Shown in pieces: positions 1 through 5,343 of a stretch of 14,068 nucleotides of DNA. Origin of the DNA: Lachnospiraceae bacterium. Its GTDB lineage: Bacteria > Bacillota > Clostridia > Lachnospirales > Lachnospiraceae. The stretch is from the NCBI GenBank assembly GCA_021199405.1, contig JAJQID010000144.1, forward strand, positions 1-14,068. The letters are read 5' to 3'. Made by a program: the position numbers and the translations under genes. The stretch's first letter is position 1, and the number at the start of each line of letters is the position of its first letter. The notes below the pieces were generated by a model that saw nothing but the letters and a program-made list of their open reading frames with translations, did no database searches and was not told where the DNA came from.

Positions 1-317
1 TGTGTGATAGCGTCCACAAAGCGCTCCTTCGGGAATACGGGAATCTCCAGTCTTCTGGCACTGCTCTCCAGTCGCTCTCCGTTTAAATCCGGGCGGAAGG
101 TAACAATATGCCCATCCTCCGTGGTATAGGCCTTCAGGCCCTCAAAAACCGTCTGAGCATACTGCAGCACCCCCGCGCACTCATTTAAAACAATATTCGC
201 GTCAGTGGTGATCGCTCCCTCGTCCCAGGCGCCGTTTTTATAATTTGATACATAACGGTAATCACTCTGGATGTATCCAAATCCAATATTGGACCAGTCA
301 ATATTTTTCTTTTCCAT
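1..317 (-). CDS. ilvE: Branched-chain amino acid aminotransferase, N-terminal part (cut by window edge)
   Basis: This is the first 105 codons of a PLP-dependent (fold type IV) aminotransferase that interconverts Leu, Ile and Val with their 2-oxo acids, using glutamate and 2-oxoglutarate. The translation from the ATG at 317 starts MEKKNIDWSNIGFGY. It contains the family block FEGLKAY followed by a form of the 'T-FRPDLN' stretch (residues about 59-80), typical of the longer bacterial/eukaryotic-type BCAT of about 340-360 residues. The PLP lysine and the C-terminal domain lie outside the window. The start is supported by AAGGAG 10 nt upstream and by a strong promoter at 395-423. It is separated from folA by a hairpin, so it is probably its own transcription unit. 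The family is firm; which of several BCAT paralogues it is cannot be decided from this fragment. Confidence 0.93.
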   Translation of the reverse strand, partial: MEKKNIDWSNIGFGYIQSDYRYVSNYKNGAWDEGAITTDANIVLNECAGVLQYAQTVFEGLKAYTTEDGHIVTFRPDLNGERLESSARRLEIPVFPKERFVDAIT

Positions 318-394
318 TTTGCAGGCTCTCCTTACGTATGGGATTTATTTGTCATCAGTCCGACCCAAAAACCGCCTGACCTCAGTCCTTCACA

Positions 395-423
395 ATTATC
401 TACCTTTTCCCCTGAAAAGTCAA
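395..423 (-). promoter_or_regulatory. Sigma-A-type promoter of ilvE with an overlapping dyad
   Basis: Read on the minus strand there is TTGACT (418-423), a 17-nt spacer and GATAAT (395-400), each hexamer matching 5 of 6 consensus bases. Transcription would start near 388, leaving a leader of about 70 nt. The spacer and the edge of the -35 box contain a perfect 6-bp inverted repeat, CTTTTC-AGGG-GAAAAG (404-419), placed where a repressor would block RNA polymerase. It resembles half-sites of a CodY box, but the 4-nt gap between arms does not fit the CodY consensus, so the regulator is unassigned. Confidence 0.75.
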
Positions 424-424
424 T

Positions 425-454
425 AGGGTGCGTTTTTGGCGCACCCTTCTTTTT
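425..454. terminator. Terminator hairpin between folA and ilvE, probably bidirectional
   Basis: Perfect 8-bp stem AGGGTGCG (425-432) with CGCACCCT (440-447) and a 7-nt loop. The good T-tract (TCTTTTT, 448-454) lies on the plus-strand side. On the minus strand, in which folA is read, the tail is only ATTGACTTTTC. It probably ends folA transcription just before the ilvE promoter, but the better tail faces the opposite direction, so the polarity is uncertain. Confidence 0.6.
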
Positions 455-510
455 CCCTGTTTTCAGCGTTTTTTTCATTCATCCTTCCACGGCGTGCCAC
501 TTCGAATCTC

Positions 511-1002
511 TCATACCCGCCTGTAGGTTCTGAAAAAATATGGAATATCAAAATAGGTCATCTCGTCGCTCTCTTCCTCCATTACCCAGTCCGGATCCTG
601 ATCCAGATTGGGAAAGAAAGCGTCCGCCTCGTAGCTGTGGTCGATCATGGTCACATAGGCCGTATCACAGTCAGGAAGAAGCTGGCGGTAGATGCTGTCT
701 CCGCCGGTGACATAGACAGATTCGGTGGGATAATTCTGCAGTTCCTCCCTTAACTCCTCCAGAGAGTGAAGCACGATAGCGTCCTTCACCCTGTACTCCG
801 GATCCCTGGACAGAATGATGTTGGTGCGGTTTGGCAGGGGGCGGCGCTGAGGGAAGGTGTCCATGGTCTTACGCCCCAGAACGATCACGTTGCCCATGGT
901 GCGGGCACGGAAATTATTTTTCTGATCGTTGGGGATGCTGACCAGAAGCTTTCCTTTATTGCCGATGGCCCAGTTCTGATCTACGGCTACTATCAGGTTC
1001 AT
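511..1002 (-). CDS. folA: Dihydrofolate reductase
   Basis: NADPH-dependent reduction of 7,8-dihydrofolate to tetrahydrofolate in the cytosol; the target of trimethoprim. The product is 163 residues, a normal length. Visible family features are the N-terminal strand with VDQNWAIGNKGKLLVSIPND (residues 7-26, catalytic acid Asp26), the NADPH-binding GRKTMDTFP (43-51), VTGGDSIYRQLLP (98-110), and the DHSYEADAFFP segment (121-131). I chose the ATG at 1002, with AGGAG 5 nt upstream. An in-frame GTG at 1008 overlaps that Shine-Dalgarno sequence and is not a plausible start. The gene lies downstream of thyA, with which it forms the dTMP cycle, but a terminator-like hairpin sits between them only 20 nt from this start. 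No promoter is evident between them, so expression probably depends on read-through or regulated attenuation. Confidence 0.96.
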   Translation of the reverse strand: MNLIVAVDQNWAIGNKGKLLVSIPNDQKNNFRARTMGNVIVLGRKTMDTFPQRRPLPNRTNIILSRDPEYRVKDAIVLHSLEELREELQNYPTESVYVTGGDSIYRQLLPDCDTAYVTMIDHSYEADAFFPNLDQDPDWVMEEESDEMTYFDIPYFFRTYRRV

Positions 1003-1022
1003 ATTCACTCCTCTCCAGACTC

Positions 1023-1073
1023 AAAAATCGCTCTGCTCCGCAGAGCACAGGCTGTCGCCCTCTCCTGATTTTT
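1023..1073 (-). terminator. Intrinsic terminator or attenuator between thyA and folA
   Basis: On the minus strand a perfect 7-bp stem, GCTCTGC-GGA-GCAGAGC (1030-1046), is followed by GATTTTT (1023-1029), a textbook intrinsic terminator. The same GATTTTT can pair with AAAAATC at 1067-1073, enclosing this hairpin and a small GGC/GCC hairpin (1050-1059). The T-run ends 20 nt before the folA ATG, immediately ahead of its ribosome binding site, and no promoter is visible between. It may therefore be an attenuator controlling folA rather than a simple end of thyA. The rest of the 1009-1124 gap holds small dyads such as CACT/AGTG around 1081-1096. Confidence 0.7.
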
Positions 1074-1124
1074 CGTTATTCACTCGGTTGCAAGTGCGTA
1101 AACGCTCTTTCCTTCCTTCTCACT

Positions 1125-1973
1125 CTATATGGCTACCGGAATATCCTTAATCTGCGGATGGGTCTCATACCCCTCCAGCCTCACGTCATCCCTGGTAAAC
1201 TGATAAAAATCGTGGATCTCCGGATTCAGCCAGAATTTCGGTGCCGACAGGGGCTCTCTGGAAATCAGCTCCTCGATCAGCGGCACATGGCGGTCGTAAA
1301 TATGGGCGTCCGCGATCACATGCACCAGCTCGCCCGCCTCCATGCCGCAGACCTGGGCCAGCATGTGAACCAGCACCGCGTACTGCACCACATTCCAGCT
1401 GTTAGCCGTCAGCACGTCGTTGGAGCGCTGATTTAAAATAGCGTTCAGAGTCAGCTTCTCATGCCCCGGCTTCTGGGTCACGTTGAAGGTCATGGAATAA
1501 GCACAGGGATATAAATTCATCTCGTGAAGATCCTGATGAACATAAATATTGGTCATGATCCGGCGGCTGAAGGGATTATTTTTCAGATCATAGATCACCC
1601 GGTCCACCTGATCCATCATGCCTTCCTTATACTGGTGCTTCACACCCATCTGATAGCCGTAGGCTTTCCCGATGGAACCGTCCTCGTCGGCCCACTCATC
1701 CCAGATATGGGAGTGCAGGTCATGGATATTGTTGGACTTCTGCTGCCAGATCCACAGCAGCTCGTCCGTGCAGGATTTTAACGCCGTCCTGCGCAGCGTC
1801 AGAATGGGAAATTCCTCACTCAAATCATAGCGGTTGACCACACCGAATTTTTTAATCGTGTAGGCCGGTGTGCCGTCCTCCCAGTGAGGACGAACCTTTT
1901 CCCCCTTCGTGTCGGTTCCGTTTTCCAGAATATCCCGGCACATATTAATAAAAATATGATCCGCACGGCTCAT
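1125..1973 (-). CDS. thyA: Thymidylate synthase (Bacillus/phage ThyA type)
   Basis: Converts dUMP and 5,10-methylene-tetrahydrofolate to dTMP and dihydrofolate. The 282-residue product has the catalytic cysteine in YPCAYS (Cys157), the dUMP phosphate-binding RSND motif (183-186), NSWNVVQYAVL (191-201) and the late ADAHIYDRHV block (221-230). The IWQQKSNN (75-82) and RSND forms match, from memory, the Bacillus subtilis ThyA group better than the E. coli form. The start ATG at 1973 has AAGGGGGA 6 nt upstream. The gene follows the TraX-like gene by only 12 nt, so it is the third gene of an operon headed by an XRE regulator. Its metabolic partner folA follows after a hairpin. All key residues are present, so it should be active. 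Confidence 0.96.
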   Translation of the reverse strand: MSRADHIFINMCRDILENGTDTKGEKVRPHWEDGTPAYTIKKFGVVNRYDLSEEFPILTLRRTALKSCTDELLWIWQQKSNNIHDLHSHIWDEWADEDGSIGKAYGYQMGVKHQYKEGMMDQVDRVIYDLKNNPFSRRIMTNIYVHQDLHEMNLYPCAYSMTFNVTQKPGHEKLTLNAILNQRSNDVLTANSWNVVQYAVLVHMLAQVCGMEAGELVHVIADAHIYDRHVPLIEELISREPLSAPKFWLNPEIHDFYQFTRDDVRLEGYETHPQIKDIPVAI

Positions 1974-1985
1974 GATATGTCCCCC

Positions 1986-2807
1986 TTAATAGTATCCCAG
2001 TACCCGGCATACGCCGTACAATATCAGCAGATGCACGGGATAAAAAGCATAAAAGAAATATTTCAGCTGTCTGCCCCGGGTTCCGTTATAAAAATAAATG
2101 CAGGGAATGCAGGGAAACGCATATATTTCAATCGACTGCATAACTGTCAGGACCGCTACACCCGCCGCAGCCGCCAGTGTCTTCCAGTCATGAAGCAGAT
2201 AAAATATGTAAATAACAGCGACACCCCAGCCGCCATAGTCCGTTTTCAGTACCTGTGCCAGAATCACTGCCGGCACCACTGCCACCAGGCCAACCGCTGC
2301 TCGCGTCACAAAATCCGCCGCCAGCAGGCTTTCCGGCGGCAAAGCATTCTTTGTCACACCTGCGTTTCCAGCCGCTGACGTATTCCTGCCTGCGCGTCCT
2401 TTCACTTTGTTCCGCAACAGATCCGCCAGCCAGATTGCCAGAAGCCCGATTGCCAGCGTCAGGAATACATTTTGATCAGTGGTCTCAAAAACGGCATTGG
2501 AAAATGCCAGGTCAAAGGGAATTTCAGAGATAAGCGCAAAAAGCGTCAGATTCAGCAGATATTTTCCCCGGTCTCTGGTATGGAAAAATCCCTCCACCAG
2601 CAAAAAACAATACACCGGGAAAGAGAAACGGCCGATTCCGCGCATGACATCATACACTATATGAGCGTTGTGATACTGAGTATATGCTCCGATCACAGCC
2701 ATCCGATATACATATTGCAGCACCACTGTGGCGCCGGTATGGTCAATCGCCATACATATCAGAGCGATCCACTTCAGCGCCGCTCCGCTCAATCCTTTTT
2801 TGGGCAT
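1986..2807 (-). CDS. TraX-family integral membrane protein
   Basis: Polytopic membrane protein of 273 residues with about eight hydrophobic segments. Family hallmarks are LKWIALICMAIDH (11-23), the GRFSFPVYCFLLVEGFFHTRD block (59-79), ALISEIPFDLAF (91-102), YNGTRG (240-245) and YFFYAFYPVHLLIL (250-263). TraX of the F plasmid acetylates the pilin N-terminus. Chromosomal Firmicutes homologues sit away from any pilus genes and their substrate is unknown, so a membrane acyltransferase role here is inference. A polar loop at about 132-162 (Gly/Ala/Asn rich) looks like a variable insert. The start ATG at 2807 is 1 nt after the stop of the XRE gene, whose last codons provide AGGGA, implying translational coupling. 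thyA follows 12 nt downstream. I see no conjugation gene nearby. Confidence 0.88.
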   Translation of the reverse strand: MPKKGLSGAALKWIALICMAIDHTGATVVLQYVYRMAVIGAYTQYHNAHIVYDVMRGIGRFSFPVYCFLLVEGFFHTRDRGKYLLNLTLFALISEIPFDLAFSNAVFETTDQNVFLTLAIGLLAIWLADLLRNKVKGRAGRNTSAAGNAGVTKNALPPESLLAADFVTRAAVGLVAVVPAVILAQVLKTDYGGWGVAVIYIFYLLHDWKTLAAAAGVAVLTVMQSIEIYAFPCIPCIYFYNGTRGRQLKYFFYAFYPVHLLILYGVCRVLGYY

Positions 2808-2808
2808 A

Positions 2809-3171
2809 TTACATTTCCCTGTTTCGTTTCGCCTGTTTCTCCTGAATATCAGAAATCGTGCGGATCACTGATTTGACAATTTCCTGATATTCCGGTGTGA
2901 GGGCGTCATATTTTGCAAATTCCTCGTCGTATTTTTCCATATACTCCGACATTCTGTCCCTGCTGGCCTGATTGTACTTTTCCTCGCTCAGTCCCAGCAG
3001 ATAATCTACTGAAACATTATAGTATCTGGAAAGCTTCACCAGAAGATCGACCGGGATCAGATCTCCCTTGGCCTCGATCCTGCTGATTGTCTGCTGAGAG
3101 GTTCCAATCTCCTCAGCAAGCCTCTCCTGCGTCAGTCCTCTGTTGCTTCTTAAATCTTTTAAACGTCCCAT
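2809..3171 (-). CDS. XRE-family helix-turn-helix transcriptional regulator
   Basis: A 120-residue DNA-binding protein. Residues 1-62 form a Cro/C1-type HTH domain: LTQERLAEEIGTSQQTISRI (13-32) is the helix-turn-helix and YYNVSVDYLLGL (50-61) is the usual end of the domain. Residues 63-120 are charged and helical, with no recognisable ligand domain. I chose the ATG at 3171 because AGGAGG lies 5 nt upstream and the domain begins there. An upstream in-frame ATG at 3249 would add 26 residues unlike the family and has no good ribosome binding site. It is the first gene of an operon with the TraX-like protein (1-nt gap) and thyA. Self-regulation of this operon is plausible but not shown. Confidence 0.93.
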   Translation of the reverse strand: MGRLKDLRSNRGLTQERLAEEIGTSQQTISRIEAKGDLIPVDLLVKLSRYYNVSVDYLLGLSEEKYNQASRDRMSEYMEKYDEEFAKYDALTPEYQEIVKSVIRTISDIQEKQAKRNREM

Positions 3172-3274
3172 TTTTTCCTCCTGTGTCAGCTGCCCGTATT
3201 CAGGACATGGCCAGCCGGTATTGCATTTGTACCTCAGGAACCGTCTCATGACAGCTTCTTATGTACTTTTTGCT

Positions 3275-3303
3275 ATTGTACCAAAGCACATTCATGAAGG
3301 TAA
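3275..3303 (-). promoter_or_regulatory. Putative extended -10 promoter for the XRE-traX-thyA operon
   Basis: On the minus strand TACAAT (3275-3280) is preceded by TGG (an extended -10 'TGn') and, 17 nt away, by a weak -35 TTACCT (3298-3303). This gives a leader of about 97 nt before the XRE start. The perfect palindrome TTCATGAA (3291-3298) lies in the spacer and touches the -35 box, so it could be an operator. The promoter is inferred from sequence only. Confidence 0.5.
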
Positions 3304-3309
3304 TGAAAT

Positions 3310-4788
3310 TTACAGTAGGGACGTACTTGATTGTGTGGTTGCTACGCTTTCGCTAAGAGAACGCATGCCTGCTTTGCAAACTGTGTCTCTAAGCTCAAGC
3401 TGCGCTTCGCTTGCTTTCACTAAGAGAACACATGTTTCCACATTCCCGGTCCAGGGGAACTGATCCGCACAGCACCCCCGCTCCGCCTCGTACCCGGCGG
3501 CCAGAAAGGCTTCCATATCTCTGGCCAGGCTGGTAGGCTTACAGGAAATATATATCATATTCTTCACACCGTAGGCAAGGATTTTCTGGAGAGCCTTCGG
3601 GTGGACGCCGTCCCGGGGCGGATCCAGAATGATCAGATCCGGCTTTTCAGGGATGGTATCCAGAACCTTCAGCACATCTCCGGCCAGGAAGGTGCAGTTT
3701 GTCAGACCGTTCAGAGCAGCGTTTTCCCTCGCCGCCTCCACCGCCTCCTCCACGATTTCCACACCGATCACCTGACGGGCCGCGGGAGCCATCAGCTGAG
3801 CGATGGTGCCGGTTCCGCTGTACAGGTCAAAGACGGTTCCGGTTCCACCGCCGGATTCCTGAATGTAACGGCGGGCAGTGGAATAGAGCACCTCCGCTCC
3901 CGGAGAATTGGTCTGAAAAAAGGAGAATGTAGAAATTTTGAAGGTAAGGCCCAGCAGCTTCTCATAGATAAAATCCCGCCCAAAAAGGACAGTGGTCTCA
4001 TCGCTTTGCACCGTATCGGCCACTGAATCATTGCGGATATGCAAAATCCCCTGAATAGAACCGGAAAGCGGCAGGGAAAGCAGCATGTCCCTGTAATCGG
4101 CCACAAGCTGAGAATCCGCCCTCAGCTCTCCACTGGTAACCAGCGCCGCCAGAATCTCTCCCGTAGCATGGGCTTTTCTCACCAGCAGATGACGCAGCGC
4201 CCCTGTATGCCGGAGCCTGTGGTAATAGCTGACCCTTCTCTCCTGAAAAAAGGACAGCGTGGCGGTGAGGATATCCCGGTAATCCTGATCCACAATCCGG
4301 CAATCCGAAACTGTGACCACGTCATAAAAGCTGCCTCTTTTATGCATGCCAAGAGAAAGGGGGCCGTCCTTATATTCATCTCCGAAGGTGAATTCCATTT
4401 TGTTGCGGTATTCGTAAGGATGGTCAGCGTGAAAAATTCCCTCCCAGCTCATTTCCCTCTCCTGTGCCTTCAACGGCTCCGCCAGCAGACGCTTTACCTG
4501 CTCCTCCTTGATTTTCAGCTGCTCAGCGTATGGCAGATTCAGATAAGTACAGCCTCCGCACAAGCCAAAATGGGGACAGGGAGCCGGAAGCTGTTCCGGG
4601 GCGGGCGCAATGACCTCCTGCAGGGTCCCTTCCGCCCTTCCATTGCGCAGCCTGGTGACACGGAAAGAGATGGTCTGCCCGGGAAGAGTGTTTTTGACAA
4701 TACATGTCCTGCCGTCAACGTGCAGAACCCCCTTATTTGGGAAGTCCACACGCTCCACTGTGCCCTGATGGATTTCACCTTTTTTCAT
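3310..4788 (-). CDS. rlmD: 23S rRNA (uracil-5-)-methyltransferase, RlmD/RlmCD (RumA) family, with an atypical C-terminal tail
   Basis: SAM-dependent m5U methyltransferase acting on 23S rRNA (U1939 in E. coli numbering; some Gram-positive members also modify U747). The 492-residue product has an N-terminal TRAM RNA-binding domain (about 1-60), a [4Fe-4S] site CPHFGLCGGC (Cys71, Cys77, Cys80) with the fourth ligand probably Cys163 in SDCRI, the FFQTNSPGAEVLY block (290-302), the SAM motif DLYSGTGT (321-328), DPPRDG (389-394) and the catalytic cysteine in YISCKPTSLARD (Cys416). The usual family end, VETCVLLVK, is at 450-458. It is followed by 34 residues (459-492) that I cannot relate to the core fold and that are encoded by a direct repeat. 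Start ATG at 4788 with GAGG 10 nt upstream. No terminator is evident after its stop. Confidence 0.93.
   Translation of the reverse strand: MKKGEIHQGTVERVDFPNKGVLHVDGRTCIVKNTLPGQTISFRVTRLRNGRAEGTLQEVIAPAPEQLPAPCPHFGLCGGCTYLNLPYAEQLKIKEEQVKRLLAEPLKAQEREMSWEGIFHADHPYEYRNKMEFTFGDEYKDGPLSLGMHKRGSFYDVVTVSDCRIVDQDYRDILTATLSFFQERRVSYYHRLRHTGALRHLLVRKAHATGEILAALVTSGELRADSQLVADYRDMLLSLPLSGSIQGILHIRNDSVADTVQSDETTVLFGRDFIYEKLLGLTFKISTFSFFQTNSPGAEVLYSTARRYIQESGGGTGTVFDLYSGTGTIAQLMAPAARQVIGVEIVEEAVEAARENAALNGLTNCTFLAGDVLKVLDTIPEKPDLIILDPPRDGVHPKALQKILAYGVKNMIYISCKPTSLARDMEAFLAAGYEAERGCCADQFPWTGNVETCVLLVKASEAQLELRDTVCKAGMRSLSESVATTQSSTSLL
3346..3434. repeat. 22-bp imperfect direct repeat at the 3' end of rlmD
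   Basis: The plus strand carries two copies matching at 20 of 22 positions: 3346-3367 and 3413-3434 (CTTTC-CTAAGAGAAC core), 67 bp apart start to start. The second copy lies over codons of the conserved rlmD end (about T452-A459). The first lies in the non-family tail, in another reading frame (RSLSES). A shorter partial match (TCTCTAAG) lies between them, and the CAAGC/GCTTG dyad around 3397-3414 adds some hairpin potential. This suggests local duplication or insertion of a small interspersed repeat that changed the protein end. Confidence 0.7.
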
Positions 4789-4813
4789 AAAATATTTTCC
4801 TCATAAACACCAC

Positions 4814-4838
4814 AAAAAGGACATATCACTATGTCCTT
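4814..4838 (-). terminator. Intrinsic terminator after the acidic membrane protein gene
   Basis: On the minus strand a perfect 9-bp stem, AAGGACATA-GTGA-TATGTCCTT (4817-4838), runs straight into a T-run (TTTTT, 4818-4814, partly in the stem). It lies about 26 nt after the stop of the 5262-4864 gene and 26 nt before the rlmD start, so it separates the two units. No separate rlmD promoter is convincing in the remaining gap, so partial read-through is possible. Confidence 0.8.
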
Positions 4839-4863
4839 CCTGCTTTTTATCCTTTGTATCTGC

Positions 4864-5262
4864 TCACTCTTCCGTCTTTTCAGCTTCCGGCTTCTTCGCT
4901 TCCTCAGCGGACTCCTTCGCTGCAGCCTCTTCCGAAGCAGCCTCCTTTTCCTCCGCCGCGGGCTTCTCCTCAGAGGGTCCTTCCTTCTTCACCGGCTCTT
5001 CCTCTTCGTCATCCTCAGTGTACACCACATCCAGCTCAATGTAGGAGCTGTCGTCATCATCATCCTCGTCATCAAAATCATCGAAATCATCATCAAAATC
5101 GTCATCGTCCAGCTTGCTTCTGTCAAAAATCTTATAAACCGCAACAGCAATTCCGGCAACCACAACGATGGCTCCGATTACACAGAGAACAGTAGCCAGT
5201 CCTTTATTCTTCTCCTTCTTCTCCGCCTTTTTGATGGCGGCGGCCAATTCTTCAATTTTCAT
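4864..5262 (-). CDS. Small membrane-anchored protein with a highly acidic tail (hypothetical)
   Basis: I do not recognise a named family. The 132-residue product has a charged N-terminus rich in Lys/Glu (1-20), one strong transmembrane helix (about 21-43, GLATVLCVIGAIVVVAGIAV), and then an extreme acidic stretch: residues 52-71 are nearly all Asp with four Phe spaced among them, followed by a short IELDVVYTEDDEEEEP segment (76-90). The end (91-132) is Glu/Lys/Ala rich and probably disordered or helical. The lysine-rich N-terminus suggests the tail is outside the cell (positive-inside rule), which is inference. Start ATG at 5262; the nearest ribosome binding site (AAAGGA) is 12 nt away, rather far. 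It lies between pcrA and rlmD with its own promoter and terminator. No function can be assigned. Confidence 0.85.
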   Translation of the reverse strand: MKIEELAAAIKKAEKKEKNKGLATVLCVIGAIVVVAGIAVAVYKIFDRSKLDDDDFDDDFDDFDDEDDDDDSSYIELDVVYTEDDEEEEPVKKEGPSEEKPAAEEKEAASEEAAAKESAEEAKKPEAEKTEE

Positions 5263-5295
5263 CTTTTAAAGACGTCCTTTCGTTAAATTTGTATT

Positions 5296-5324
5296 AGTAT
5301 AACATAAAATGTGAATTCTTACTA
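5296..5324 (-). promoter_or_regulatory. Putative extended -10 promoter for the acidic membrane protein gene
   Basis: On the minus strand TATACT (5296-5301) is preceded by TGT, giving an extended -10. The -35 region (TAGTAA, 5319-5324, 17-nt spacer) is weak. The leader would be about 27 nt. The gap back to the pcrA stop is AT-rich and holds no convincing terminator for pcrA. Confidence 0.55.
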
Positions 5325-5343
5325 TAGGGTTTTATAATTTTTT

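Noticed and set aside
1003..1008. GTG at 1008 as the folA start
   Set aside because: Its first base is the last base of the AGGAG ribosome binding site. ATG 1002 has proper spacing and the family N-terminus.
1009..1124. Tetrahydrofolate riboswitch before folA
   Set aside because: The hairpins and loops do not match the consensus that I remember; only a terminator-like stem and short dyads are seen.
1986..2807. TraX as a sign of a conjugative element
   Set aside because: No relaxase, coupling protein, type IV secretion gene, integrase or attachment site is present. Chromosomal TraX-family genes occur without conjugation.
3172..3249. 26-residue N-terminal extension of the XRE regulator
   Set aside because: ATG 3171 has an ideal AGGAGG and begins the HTH domain. 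The extension is unlike the family.
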